From positions 116,909,068 to 116,973,067 of the forward strand of contig NC_068937.1 in NCBI RefSeq assembly GCF_016801865.2: 64,000 bases of DNA. The letters run 5' to 3'. A program made the translations under genes and the position numbers. Every line of letters begins with the position of its first letter. The stretch's first letter is position 1. The notes beneath the pieces were generated by a model. That model made no database searches. It was given only the letters and a program-made list of their open reading frames with translations, and was not told the DNA's origin. The DNA is from Culex pipiens pallens. Lineage: Eukaryota > Arthropoda > Insecta > Diptera > Culicidae. Of the stretch, positions 45,967 to 57,844 are shown piece by piece.

Positions 45967-46423
45967 TCGAGCCAAACATTTCATTAGGGCACAAAACCAA
46001 AAAAAAAGTGGACAACTTGTTTCAATTCCCATTTAAAAAAGAAGCTTGACTGATGGTATTTTTACTGATGATACGATAAAACACATCATTATCCTTAACT
46101 CTGCTTTAATGTAAAGTAAACCGAACTTTTTTTTGAAGTAAATTAGTGTTAAGAATGTATGAAAAGTTCACTTTGTAACACAAAAAGTTCCTCAAGTACG
46201 AGAACCTAACGAAAAATAAAAGGGCACATTTGAACTTTTTTTTTTGGCTTGCAGTGAACATGGTTATGTGCCCTTTTGTGTTTTTGATTTTTTCAATATG
46301 AAATTGTTTGTTATCAATCTGATTCTTGGAGGGCATATAGGGAAGGTACTAATGAATGGAATAGTGGAATAATCCCGAATGTTTACGTTTTGGTTTTGTG
46401 CCCTAATGAAATGTTTGGCTCGA
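45967..46423. mobile_element. ~457-bp element with 35-bp perfect TIR
   Basis: The inverted ends run 45967-46001 and 46389-46423, beginning TCGAGCCAAACATTTCATTA. No ORF, and the target duplication is unclear. Confidence 0.82.
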
Positions 46424-46438
46424 AACATGAGCATTCTA

Positions 46439-46797
46439 AAGGCTAATATGCAGATCCGAAGGAAAGGGGTCAAGAAACAGCTTTACGAACAGCAGAACAA
46501 GGGAGAGGGAGCGTTTTCTTGGGGCTTTTCTTCACCCTCTCTGACTTGCTTGCGCTGCCGCTGCTGTCCATTTGATTTTTTTCTTGACCGATTCCTTCCG
46601 AAGTGCGTATACCGCTTAATGTAAGGTATGCACTTCGGAAGAAACCGGTCAAGAAAAATTTCAAATGGGAAGCAGCGGCAGCGCAAGCAAGTCAGAGAGG
46701 GTGAAGAAAAGCCCCAAGAAATCGCTCCCTCTCCTTTGTTCTGCTGTTCGTAAAGCTGTTTCTTGACCCCTTTCCTTCCGATCTGCAGACTAGCCTT
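46439..46797. mobile_element. 359-bp palindromic element
   Basis: Two ~175-bp arms meet near 46618. Blocks such as GGTCAAGAAACAGCTTTACG and CTCTCTGACTTGCTTGCGCT recur in inverted form. The ends are AAGGCTA/TAGCCTT. The paired ORFs on both strands come from the symmetry. Confidence 0.85.
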
Positions 46798-47028
46798 AAG
46801 CCAACGGGATATGGGGAAAATCCTTGGGCAAATCGGAAACAATGCTTAAAAAATAAAAACTGCTTTTGCTCGGGAGATGGGAGGGGGGGGGGGGATATTG
46901 AAAAATTATTATATTTTTCAGAACGAGTTTCTCACGACAATCACCCTTTTTGCGATGTTCCGGACTTTCTTCTAAATTGTTTTTTAAACATAACTTTTGA
47001 TGTACTTTACCAAACTTTATAATTTTCA

Positions 47029-47310
47029 ATAAGGCTTTCTAGGCCCAGTGAAAAAAATATAATTAAACTCAAAAATGACGAACTCCTCGTCACAGTGTCC
47101 TGATGCAAACAATGATCGAACTGTAGCTGTCACAGCCCTGCGAAGTATGTTGTCTGACATTTTGGGCAGCCAGTCAAAAAAACCAGCTAGAAGTCGCCTG
47201 ACAAAAAACTTTTGCTAGAAAGAGATAGGAAACCTGATGCAAACAAACGTCCAGCTGTCATGTAAACATACTTTCAATGTGTTGGTAAATTTGTGACTAG
47301 AAAGCCTTAT
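47029..47310. mobile_element. Nested MITE (ATAAGGCTTTCTAG TIR)
   Basis: It has 14-bp perfect inverted ends (ATAAGGCTTTCTAG and CTAGAAAGCCTTAT) about 280 bp apart inside the R1 copy, and is non-coding. Confidence 0.75.
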
Positions 47311-47343
47311 AGGGATTTATGGGACCCCAAGACGGATCGAATG

Positions 47344-47567
47344 CAAGGCTGTATATCAAAGGTACTCGTCATCTTGCTTTGCATTAGTGTGAGTGCATGA
47401 CTCCGTGCCACTAAAACCAAAACAATAACAAAAGAACAAAGGACCGTGCCAGGAAAACCAAAACATAAACAATGTCAATGTCAGTGGAGTGAGAGAGTCA
47501 GAGATAGCGATTTTGACAACCGCACTACTACACACTCAATCGCGAGTACCTTAGGTAGAAAGCCATG
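47344..47567. mobile_element. Nested MITE with 9-bp direct repeat
   Basis: GATCGAATG flanks both sides (47335-47343 and 47568-47576), restoring the R1 sequence when removed. The inverted ends share AAGGTACTCG plus an imperfect outer CAAGGCTGTATATC/CATGGCTTTCTACC. Confidence 0.82.
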
Positions 47568-47790
47568 GATCGAATGAGACCAAAACGATTATAATCGGAT
47601 CAGACATTGTTGAGATAATTGAGTGCGAATTTTTCGGTGCACGCATACCCATCAAAACACACACACACACACACAAACATTAGTTCAGTTTTTGGTTCGT
47701 TATGTATACGTGAAGGTGGGTCTAGGAGCTCGTATTAAGAAGTTTATTTTTCGAGTGATTTAAAAGCTTTTCCTCAGGAAGGCAAAAAAT

Positions 47791-48630
47791 CCATTCCAAA
47801 AACAACACAAAATTCTACCTGTCTTTATCGCAAAAGATCTTTAATCCATCGAACAAAAGTAACGGTCTTTTTACCGTATGTTTTCATGTACGCGCATCAT
47901 GCCATCAACACAAGCGCAAACCGAGAGAAAGGAGAAAGGCCAGCAAAGAGAGAAGAGGTAAAATTAAACGTCAACAAATACAGTAGAGGCCGTCGTTCAT
48001 AAAATTTAGCTTCCTCCTCATTAGGGTGGTCCAAATCCGGGCTTTCTCGGGGCTACCTCTGAAATCGAAGATTGACCCATCACTAGGCTAAATTCATAAT
48101 TTGAGCTCCTTCTGACCACGGGAACCCCTCCCGCTAATTGCTTGAAGTTTTTATGGGAAAAATCGTCAAAATGTATGGAGAAAAGAAACTGTTTTTACCT
48201 GTGGAAGGAGCAATTGATAGTCGTCCAAACTTTATCAATTCTCATCTATCTAGAACCATCATTAAATTTTGAACAACTTTCCCGGAGACACCATATTTTT
48301 AGAACTTTTTGCTTCCGAAAAGGATAGTTTTTGAGCGGCCGACGCAAAGGGGCAACATAACAGGCGCACTGACACGTATAGGCAGTCAGGCAAGTGCGCA
48401 CGTTTTAAATTAATTGTTTCTAGGTAGCCCCTTAGAGCCGAGTGCGCAAAAACGGTGCTTTTAACATATCAGCTTATGAGGCGTGGAATAGTTTACAGTT
48501 AAAATTTGAAATATATATTTAGAAATATTGAACGATTCATTAACAAAAGGATACAGCGAAAAGCGGACAGAGAACAAAATCAACGGCAAAGCAGGGATGC
48601 GATATTATGCTACACATGTATAAACTACAG
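47791..48630. other. Repeat mosaic, mostly unassigned
   Basis: About 48020-48440 opens TTAGGGTGGTCC, like 15.44 kb, and contains CTACCTCTGAAATCG against TAGGTAGCCCCTTAG. No gene is supported. Confidence 0.4.
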
Positions 48631-50452
48631 ACACCATTACCCTTGTTTATAATAATAATAGAGTATATTGTTTAATAGTTATAATAGTCAATAATAGTAA
48701 AGTTCAAATCAATTGTAATTCAACATAAAATTGGTGCAAAGTTTTTAATGTTTTTCTTCTGTTTTTTTTTATTTTTATTTTTTTATTCATTGTTACAATT
48801 ACTATGTAGCTTTAATTTAATTTAATCCATTTAGTTTTTTTTCGTTATTTTCAATATATATCTTATTTTTTCGTTTCTTTTCTGCTACTTTCCATTTTTC
48901 CTATATAAATACTTTTCCCTCATCAGTTCTTCGCATCGTTCTCTTTTAGTGTTTACGTTTTCATCACACTGTACATGAAGAAGCATCTAAACTTTCCACC
49001 AAGCAGAAAAGAATAAGCGACAAAAATGGATTAAATCGATTGGGAGCAAACAAGCTGACGGGTGCAGGGACAACAAGGAAAACAACAACTGAAAATCCCA
49101 CGCAGCGGAATTGCGACTGACTGAAAAAAGCAGACATTCTGCACATATACTCACCTTAAAATTCAACACGACCAGCCTTCGAAGATTGTTCTGTGAGGTT
49201 GTGTGAGGTGAAAAACAATGGAAACGCGAAATGAAAGAAACTCCGTGTTAGCCACCGCTCACTGTTTTTAATGTTTATTTCCCAAGTAACTTTTTATTTT
49301 TCCATTTTACTTTTCAACTTTTGATCATAATTTAATTAAAATAAAGTTCTTCCTTCGCAGCATATCACCTATGTTGTTGTTTTATCTTTTTTATTAAATG
49401 ATTTTGCAAGTTTGTTTTAGTAGTACTCTTGTTTGACGAATTATCTTGTTTTTATTGCGTTCAAGCGGTATGTTTTTTTTTCTATTCTTTTCTCTTGTTT
49501 TATTTATTCCTTCTTTACTCTAAAGCGCAATTGTCTACTGTAGCTGATTTGCGATTTTTGTTTGCTCTCCTTCAACTCCCTTCTGTTTATTTGAATTATT
49601 CTGCTCGCCAATGGCGCGCCACATATCGAGAGTATCTAGTTTGATGTACGTGGGTGCACCGCCGTGGTGTGTGAATGCAATGCTCGTGGGCGCGTGTGTG
49701 TGTTTGAATTTGATGGTGAGTACAAGTCCTTTAATATTTGCTGTTTTTTTAATTTCAAAAACTATTTGTGAGTACATCAATTTTTCCAATCAATCAAAAT
49801 GAATACGTAAATTGCAGATGTGCTCGTGTGTGTGTTTTTAAATGTTTTCTTTTTCTGGTGTGATTTTTTTTTTTTTCTCGTTACGGAAACAGCCGTTTAA
49901 TCAGAATTACGAAATAGGATTAGCACTCTCTTCTCTCTGTTCGCCTTCAAACAACAATTAATATGGGTGTGAGTGTTGTGTATTGTATTAGATTCGACTA
50001 TGCGTTCGAAAACTTGACATCTAGTACTGCTGAAAAGTGGTTTTTTGTCATCTTGAATCATTTTTTTAAGGAGGGGTAATAGTAGTATGTTAATCGATTA
50101 GCTGGTATTTCTTTTTTGTTATTTTGTTTTCTCCAATTTGACTACTTTATTTTGTAGAGATAAGGATGCTTGTTTGTTACAACACTTGATTTTAATTCTG
50201 TTGTTTGTTTTCTTCTTTTCGTTTCGTTCAAATCAAAAGCATATTACTGTAACTATTATTACTATTGAGAAAGTTCTTCATTACTGTAGCTGTTGCTGTT
50301 GTTGTTTCTATTGATGGTTTTGCAGCAATAATCATAATAATAATAATAATCGTAGTAATAGTAGTAGTTGTTGTTGTTGTTGTTGAAGTTGCTGTTGTGG
50401 TAGCAGAAGTAGTAGTAAGAACAGATCGCGTCGTGGTCTCTGCTTGTGGCGG
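48631..50452 (-). promoter_or_regulatory. Candidate long Rab11 3' UTR
   Basis: Downstream of the Rab11 stop, about 1.8 kb lacks the local repeat families. It carries trinucleotide runs (AAT and GTT types at about 50328-50390) and several AATAAA signals on the minus strand (for example near 49271 and 49500). The length is inferred, and none of the short ORFs here is convincing. Confidence 0.4.
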
Positions 50453-50589
50453 TCACTGGCAACATTGTTTTCGCACCGAGTCGGTCGTGGGATTGGTCGG
50501 CTTCACGTCGATGTTCTCCAGGTTCGGTCTGATTACGCTGCCCTCCGGCGGGTCCCGGATCTGCTTCTGCGACACAATTCGATAGATTT
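50453..50589 (-). CDS. Rab11: Rab11 exon 4 (hypervariable tail)
   Basis: The acceptor is CATCCCGCGCGCAG. It encodes EIYRIVSQKQIRDPPEG, a variable tail, and KQCCQ before TGA. The tail matches the insect rather than the vertebrate form. Confidence 0.94.
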
Positions 50590-53500
50590 CTGCGCGCGGG
50601 ATGGAAGGGTTGGATTTTGTTTTTAGTATTTTTATGATCTAGTATGTTAAGACTGTTAAAAAAAAAAAAACCGTTCTAAAATTACTTTCCAGCAAGATAA
50701 CTCCTGCTAGTTTTATACACCACACATTTTTGTTGAATATAATCAACGCCGATTTTGCGTTGAAACAAACCTTGATTTTCTCAATTCCACAAAAATCTTT
50801 TGTTGTTTTGAAAAAGTTGTTTTGACGTTTAGCGTTGATTCAACAAAAATCTTGATTTTTAAATCAACAAAACGTTTTGTTGATTCAAATATGCCTTATT
50901 TTTCTGCGTGTAGAATCAGGCTACAAGATAATATTTAAAACGGAATCGACGTTAAGTGCATCGCCAGCGCTGGTGGCAAACATCGAAGCAAATTAAATTT
51001 GCACCCGACGTCAACCCCACCGCGGTACCTGTCGCGGTAGCAAATTTGCTCTCAGTTCTTCGGGATTTCACTTTGCTACCCGATATTTAGCCTGTTTGCT
51101 ACCGCATCAAATGGAATTATGCAAGGAAAAATCGAATGAAACACGGAAAAAATAAAAATAAAACATTATACAGGGTGACCACTCTAATTCCATTTTCAAA
51201 TTCCCGACTTTTCCCGACTTTTTTCCAGACTTTTCCAGAATGTTCAAATAATAGGCATTTCTTATCTAAAGAATGATTAATTAAAACAAAAAACTTTCTA
51301 TAAGAAAAGTCAATATTAACCACCGAAAAGAAAATCTCAATGAAAAAAAAATCCAAATATAGGCATTTTTTAAAATACAGAAACTAAACAACAAAAATTA
51401 AGAAAACTTCAAAAATGTAATTTCATTACTATGATTCAGAGTAGAAACACAAACAATTAGTCTTTGAAAAAATAATCGAAAGTTCAACAATACTTATAAC
51501 TTCCATGGTATTTTTTAAACTGGCAAACGTATAGTTTTTGATATTTTTTTTAACTTCATCATCATTTTAAATCAAAGAATGATTAAAACGTAATTGCTGT
51601 TATTATTCATTCAAAGGATTTAAAAAAATGTCAAGGAATTCATAAAAGAATTTTTTTTTGCCAAGTTCCTTTTTTAATTATGTAATTTTTGATATTGAAT
51701 TTTTTAATCAATGTTAATTTTTCTAGTGGTCAGTATTTAACTATTTTTTTTTCAATGAAAATTCAGTTTGATATGATTTTATACTTTCCCACTTATTTTA
51801 AGCAATTGTTTGAAGAGTCATTTTTTTAAAATAGGGGAAATATACCCATTTTAATCAGTCTAAGCCGTTCGACCAATTCTCATCACTTTTGCCGTTTTCC
51901 TTTGTTAAATCAACATTTTCAGATGTATCAGCAATGGAGAGTTGCTTGCTCACTTTTATTTGAGCTATTTATTACTTTGGAACAGTCAAAAACACATTAT
52001 GAAAGCTGCAATCCATGATCAAAGTGCTGATAGGCCGATAATAGAAATAGGCTGAAAAAGGGTATAGTTCCCCTAATTATGCAAGAACTCAACATTTCTT
52101 GGATTATTTTTTTTTGCAATTTCATTATTTTCTTTATGTTTTCAAAACGTAAAAATCTTTTCAATTTTGGATTTTATTCGATATTTAAGTTTTCAAGCTT
52201 TATCTATGGTAGGTAATTTACCCATACTCACAAAAAAAAAAGTTCAAGGGCAGCATTTGAAAAAAAAACACATTTTAAATTACTCAATGAATTTAGTTAA
52301 ACAATTACAAATATTTACCCAAAAAAAACTATTGCCAAACTCAAGTTCGAATTCAGTTTCAAATATTCAATTATGTGACAACATGGAATAGAATCATAAT
52401 TCTAAGCTGGCCATTACGCTCTATTTTTATATTAGTTTATCATCAACGTTACCTCTTGTTTTGTGAACAAAAATTAAAAGCGATCATTTGATTCATAAAA
52501 AAATATTTTGAAAATCTGTGTGAAAGACTCCAATATTCATAAAGATATAAAGGTCTTAAACAGCTTTTCCATACTCAATATATTGAAATAGTGGAAATAA
52601 CCTTAAATTAAGTAAGTTACTAAAGCAGAAATGAGTGAATTCAATTTGAAAAATGTACAAAATATTACAAAATTTATTCAAGAGTTAAAATAGCTCAGAA
52701 TTCCCGATTTTTCCCGACTTTTTGACATAAAATCGTAAATTCCCAACTTTTTCCCGATTTTTGGCGGATTTTGACGAATTCCCGACTTTCCCGATTTCCC
52801 GACTTGAGTGGCCACCCATATTAAAAAAAATATAAAAAAACAAAAAAAAAATGAAAACAAAACGTAAAAATTAACATTACAACAAACATTTATAAAAAAA
52901 GAAAGTAAAAAAGTATAAAAATGAAAAAATTATTTAAAAAAAAATTAAAAAGAAAAAAAATAAAAAAATTAAAATTAAAAAAATTTAAAAAAAATTTAAA
53001 ATATGGCCGTTGCAAATATATTTCAAAGTTAATGACCCTTAAAAATTGGTCTTAAAAATCAGGGGGCAAATTTTTTTTAAGAAACTTCAAAATTTTAATG
53101 AATATAAAAGTCAAATCAACTGACAACAATCTAAAACGCATTCCTCTGCATTGATAATCATATTTAGCATGTTTGGGCTGGATTTAAAATATTTTGAATG
53201 TTTATGAAATTCCAGTGTACAGCATCGCAAAAACTTTATTTTTGGCAAAAATAAATTTTCGTAAATACTTAGGAATTTTAGAGACTAATGATTGCAAAAC
53301 AACTGGACAGGTGTATAATGTATTTTTAAACACTTTTTGCCTTCCTCACTTTACTGAGGAAAGGCTATAAAATCACTCGAAAAACGAACTTTTTAGTTAG
53401 ACCTCCTAGACCTACCTTCATTTGTACATATCGACTCAGAATCACCAGCTGAGCAAATGTCTGTGTGTTTGGCTGTATGTAGACATGTGTACCAAATCAA

Positions 53501-55943
53501 TGTCACTGGAATGTCTTGTCACAGGCTCAACCGATTTTGGCCGAAATGGTTTTAATCGATCCGTCTTAACGTCCCCTAAGTAGTGAATTCATGCAGTTTT
53601 ATCATGCATTTAAAAAGTTATGCTAAAAAAACTGTTTCATATAAAATTAAAATTATGGTAAAAAGGGTGGTTTTTTCATGAAACCCTCACATGTTATATA
53701 TTTTTAGAAAGCATATGAGAAAAACTTTCTTGTGGATTAAGAATTTTCAAGATCTGACTTACCTATCTAAAATTAAAAGCATTTCAAAAAATGGTCTGAA
53801 TTTACATAACCTCAAATGGTCCCGTCTGATCGCCACGTAAAAAGCCTTGTAAAGGATGCCATTTTCCTGAAAGGCGGTGTCTGTATAATCTTGACCAAAA
53901 GTCTGTAGGAAGTCTATGCTGCGATCACGTTAGGGGAGATCCATAAACCATGTGGACACTTTAGGGGATTGTAATCACTCTATAAATGAGAGGAAGGCAC
54001 TAACCACCTAAAGGTGTATTAAGTAAATTTTTTCATTCAAGAGTTAAAACCGTGGCTCGTAAATTCATTTTTTATTTTTTGACATTTTGATTTTTTTTAA
54101 ATTTTTGGCATTTTGAATTTTTGAATTTCAAAATTTTTGAATTTAAATTTTAAAATGTATTGAGGTTTTGCAGCGCGACTGTGTTTCAAATGTAGGTGGC
54201 GCCAAAATGAGGTAACTTGCCAAAAATCGCATTCCTTTCTGCTGGATTGAAGAACAAAATCGCTTATTTCTCATGATTTCCTGCATCAATCATAATGAAA
54301 CTGGTTGCAAAAGACGAGAAATTTTTTTTGCTTTAAAATAATGAACATCAATTTTTGGGCGCGCAAAATTTATTGACCTTTTTCTTTAAAAAACATGTTT
54401 TGGAACAAGAAAAAATTAGTTTCCCCGTATATATCAATGAAATATACAGTTTTATAGTTGATAACAGATGTGTTTACGTATATTCAACAATCTTTATTGA
54501 TTTTTGACAGACTTTCTTGCCTAATAATCCAAATTACTATCTTTTTTATAAATTTACAGTTTTCTCATAGAAAAATCAAACAAATTTTGGAAAGTTGTAC
54601 ACCAAATTGTTGGAAATAATTTTTCTCGTCCGAATCCGGCATAAGTTTTGCAAAAATGTTGATTATGGAGGAAAAAACACATTTTTTCAAAAAAACATAG
54701 GTTTAAGCTATTTGTTCATAGGTGGCGACATGTGTCTTTTAGCTTTGCTGCAAATCCTCTATAATTTTTTTAATTTTTTAATTTTGGTTCTTTTTATTTT
54801 TAAATTTTTGAATTTCTGAATTTTGTTCATGCTCTCACCAACCAGAGAAGGCATCCAAAAATCTCCGAAACACGCATAGTAAACTTTGCGCCCTGCTTGC
54901 CGGTACTTGTCGGGTATCAGAAAATGAGTATATTAGATCAATTATTTACCCAAAACTGAAATTATCTTGCAGAAATTGAACTGAAGTTTTCTAGACAAAA
55001 GTTATCTTGAAATTTAAAAACATGATTTTACAGAGTGGAAAATTTCACAAAAACATCACTGAAGCTCTGGCAATATTGTAATAACTGGTAAGTAGCTATA
55101 AAGGAATATTCATCAAAAGTTATTCTTCGAAGTTAATTAATTTAAGAAATGTTCAAGCAGAGATTTGTTGCATGCATGCACTCAAAGTAACACGAGACAA
55201 TTATGCGTGGATTGGTAGTTATGTGGATTTTATGGTTCAAAATTACTTCAGAAACATTTTTAGAGGAATTTATCCGATAAGAAGATTTTTCGCTTTTGCA
55301 ACACTGTCCCGTGATAGACAGACTTAAGTAGAATATTTGTATGAAATTAAGTATAATAATTTCAAAAACTTAAAATACTATCACAACCAACACAGCGCAC
55401 AGCCGCACTCACCTGTGAGTATGTTCTGGAATGCTGTTTCAACGTTGGTCGAGTCGAGCGCCGACGTCTCGATGAAGCTGAGGCCGTTCCGTTCGGCGAA
55501 GCCCTTCGCCTCGTCCGTCGGTACCGCGCGCAGGTGCCGCAGGTCGCTCTTGTTGCCGACCAGCATGATCACGATGTTCTGGTCGGCGTGGTCGCGCAGC
55601 TCGCGCAGCCACCGCTCCACGTTCTCGTACGTCAGATGTTTGGCGATGTCGTACACGAGCAGGGCGCCGACCGCGCCCCGGTAGTAGGCCGACGTGATCG
55701 CCCGGTAGCGCTCCTGGCCGGCCGTGTCCCAGATCTGGGCTTTGATTGTTTTGCCATCGACCTAGAATTCATGAGTCGTATAATAAGTACTGGAAATAAA
55801 TAAGAAGTGTCCCGCTCCTACCTCTATACTTCTAGTAGCAAACTCTACTCCTATGGTGGATTTCGATTCCAGGTTGAACTCATTCCTAGTGAATCTCGAT
55901 AGCAGATTACTTTTACCGACGCCGGAATCTCCAATCAGTACAA
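50453..55943 (-). CDS. Rab11: Rab11 small GTPase, first coding exon not found
   Basis: Three exons join in frame on minus: 55822-55943, 55413-55761 and 50453-50589. Rab11 directs traffic through recycling endosomes and the trans-Golgi to the plasma membrane. All GTPase motifs are present: P-loop GDSGVGKS, switch I with STIGVEF, WDTAGQE, NKSD and ETSA. The Rab11 signatures FATRSIEVDGKTIKAQIWD and HLTYENVERWLRELRDHAD are also there. The C-terminus ends in QCCQ, the double-cysteine geranylgeranylation site. The first visible exon begins mid-codon (acceptor CTCTTGCAG), so the N-terminal ~14 residues are encoded by an upstream exon that I could not find before 64000. Confidence 0.95.
51171..52817. 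mobile_element. hAT-like element with TTCCCGAC-rich ends
   Basis: The ends CAGGGTGACCACTC and GAGTGGCCACCC are inverted with a mismatch and a loss of the final bases. Repeated TTCCCGAC/TTCCCGATT units cluster at 51207-51245 and 52700-52805. It is related to the 36.16-kb element. I find no exact target duplication. Confidence 0.72.
51834..52073. mobile_element. 240-bp TA-flanked MITE nested in the hAT-like element
   Basis: The ends GGGGAAATATACCCATTTT and (complement) GGGGAACTATACCCTTTTT match with two differences, flanked by TA. A fragment with the same start occurs at about 34898-34950. Confidence 0.85.
53335..54027 (-). mobile_element. R1 repeat copy, inverted, inside an R4 fragment
   Basis: On plus it runs from TTGCCTTCCTCACTTTACTGA to CACCTAAAGGTGTATTAAGT. 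The R4 sequence is interrupted between AAACACTTTTT and TTTTTCATTCAAG. Confidence 0.78.
55413..55761 (-). CDS. Rab11: Rab11 exon 3
   Basis: The acceptor is ATGAATTCTAG and the donor ACAG|GTGAGT. It encodes DGKTIKAQIWDTAGQERYRA through the NKSD and ETSA nucleotide-binding motifs to AFQNILT, and is strongly GC-biased compared with its flanks. Confidence 0.96.
55822..55943 (-). CDS. Rab11: Rab11 exon 2
   Basis: The acceptor is TTTCCCTCTTGCAG and the donor GAG|GTAGGA. It encodes VVLIGDSGVGKSNLLSRFTR and the switch I region through TRSIE. The 60-bp intron downstream is typical. Confidence 0.95.
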
Positions 55944-57070
55944 CTGCAAGAGGGAAAGAAGCAAAAACGAAGAAAGCATTAGAATATTTGCACGCTAAAC
56001 GATTTCCTAATCATGCACACGACGATGTCTGTCCACATTCGATGACTAACGGTATCGAGGGGAGGAGGAGGATTGCTGAATCAGTCAGACGACGGTGTCG
56101 TCATCAGCTGCTGCTGTGCAACGTGGTACATTCCAGCACACACTTTTGCTGCACTGAGTACATGCTCGCCGCTGGTGGTGGTCGCGTAGTACTTGTGATA
56201 AGATAAAAACAGAGTTCAAATAAGCTGACTTTTGCTTTCAACTGAAACGTGGACAATTTGGGTGATTGAATAATCTCTTTCAAGAAATATTGTAATTCTG
56301 GCATTCGTTGATAACGATGATGATTCACTTACTTTGCCATCTGGCAACTCGAAAATTAGCTACCGAGTTGGATCCACCAGAAGGGTTACGTTACGTATGA
56401 CAACGTCAGACAAGAACCCTTCCCAAGGACGACGAACCCCACGTAATCACAATTGTTCGAAATTTGAACTGCGCGAACCACATTTTCAGCATAAAGAGAT
56501 CAGAACCACATTTTCAGCATAAAGAGATCAGTTCAGTGTAAAGCGATTCGCTTCACGAAGCGGCAATCTAATCGGCGGCGAACTGGAATGTACTACCAAT
56601 CTACTATGTATAGATGAAATAATTTGCATTTCACTCCTCTCACCCGTTCTGTCCGCGGCCCATCACGGAAAAGTTGATCTTATGCTGAATCCGAAATGGA
56701 ACACGACGTATTCGAGTCAGGTTTTGTCTAGAGTTTTTTTTTTACACAATACACACGGTACCATTATTAGTGACACGCGGTACGATTGGGAATTTTCTCC
56801 TAATATTTTTTTCCTATAACATTTTGCATTCGCAACAACAACGCACTGGTGAAGAAGACGGCTGATCTGATAAGGAATGTTTCCCTTTGGCTGGGCACGT
56901 TCTTGCGAAAACAGTTAACTAGGAGGTATTTTGCTTCTTCAAACATTGTTCACGAGATTGAACGTTAGTAATGTATTACAAAAAGGCAACTGTGCCAAAA
57001 ACTGGTTTTGTGTACAAGTGGCGCTTACGACCTTTTAGAAACTAACCCGAGAACAGAGCCAACCGTGGCC
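55944..57070. other. Region upstream of Rab11 exon 2
   Basis: There are no recognised repeat families. A 28-bp tandem duplication lies at 56476-56503 and 56504-56531. A minus-strand GATGGCAAA|GTAAGT at about 56327-56340 looks like a splice donor and could end a 5' UTR exon, but its phase does not fit Rab11 coding. Confidence 0.4.
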
Positions 57071-57320
57071 AACCGATTCCAAATAAGGAATCGGTTGTAC
57101 CCTGACCCTCTCCGATCTCAATGAATCTTTGTTAACATGTTATGCTACGCTTATTAAAGCCATTTTTGTGTAATGGTACCATTTGCATTCGAAAATGACA
57201 TTTGAGAAGGGCTTTCAATATTGCTGTATCGTATCGAAAAGTGGTCAAAGACAAACTTGGAGAAACTTTTACAGGCTTTCTGGAAAAAATACACTGAAAG
57301 AAAGAAAACCTTCCATGAGT
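57071..57320 (+). repeat. R3 fragment
   Basis: AATAAGGAATCGGTTGTACC, ACATGTTATGCTACGC and GACATTTGAGAAGGGC match the R3 family. It is truncated at both ends. Confidence 0.6.
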
Positions 57321-57419
57321 TCTTTCCGTATGCCCAAAAGAAACCATTTTGCATCATCAGTTTGTCCATATTTTGAATTTCATTTTAAGAAAAAATCAAG
57401 ATTTCTTTTTATCTTTTTT

Positions 57420-57844
57420 TTATTCTCTAATTTATTTTTATTAGGTCCTCTTCAGTACAGAGACCTGGTTAGGACCGGGGATCAAATAAATGTCTTTTCA
57501 TTATTTGGAATTAAAATGTCTGACATTTACAAAAACCACCCGACGGTCGTTTTTTTCATAGCTAACTTGGTTTTTTCAACAATCATTTTTGGGCAAAAAT
57601 GGTGATAAACTTCTGCTGCGTTTCAAATATTCCCTTTCATGAATTTCATTTCTTTTATATCAGGAGTTATTTTTTTCTTTTCTTTAGAAATGGTCCTATA
57701 AACATAGGAAAAATCATAGCAAAAGGAACACTTCCACGTTATTCGATCGGTTTGTCTCTTGTTAAGAAGGACGTGAAGCTGACGATTGTGACACCATCTG
57801 GTCAAAGAGTATTTTCCCTTCCCTCTGATCTGGCTGGTTTTTAA
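57420..57844 (+). other. Unrecognised coding-like segment next to a shared retroelement-like motif
   Basis: A motif at 57425-57480 (ATTTTTATTAGGTCC, CAGTACAGAGACCTGGTTAG) recurs inverted at 62442-62498. At 57688, after a good acceptor (TTTTCTTTAG), a 51-codon frame ends at TAA 57844. It contains KIIAKGTLPRYSIGLSLVKK and VKLTIVTPSGQRVFSLPSDL. I do not recognise the family. It could be a degraded transposon ORF or a terminal exon. Confidence 0.35.

Larger units (their letters stand above)
46925..47790 (+). mobile_element. 5'-truncated R1 copy carrying two nested MITEs
   Basis: The R1 3' part is recognisable from TTTTTAAACATAACTTTTGA through TGGGACCCCAAGACGGATCG, GTATACGTGAAGGTGGGTC and a CAGGAAGGCAAAAAA end. 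Two elements interrupt it at 47029-47310 and 47344-47567. Confidence 0.75.
50590..55412 (-). other. Rab11 intron, transposon-filled
   Basis: This 4.8-kb intron holds a hAT-like element (51171-52817) with a nested MITE, an R4 fragment (about 53020-53334 and 54028-54060) split by an R1 copy, and about 54060-55400 of AT-rich sequence without recognised features. Short ORFs here are unsupported. Confidence 0.75.

Noticed and set aside
49429..50585. Plus-strand ORFs over the Rab11 last exon and downstream
   Set aside because: They are shadows of the Rab11 tail exon or low-complexity translations of trinucleotide repeats.
56327..56345. ATGGCAAA|GTAAGT on minus as Rab11 exon 1
   Set aside because: Its phase (2) does not match the exon 2 acceptor (needs 1), and the upstream frame does not resemble the Rab11 N-terminus.
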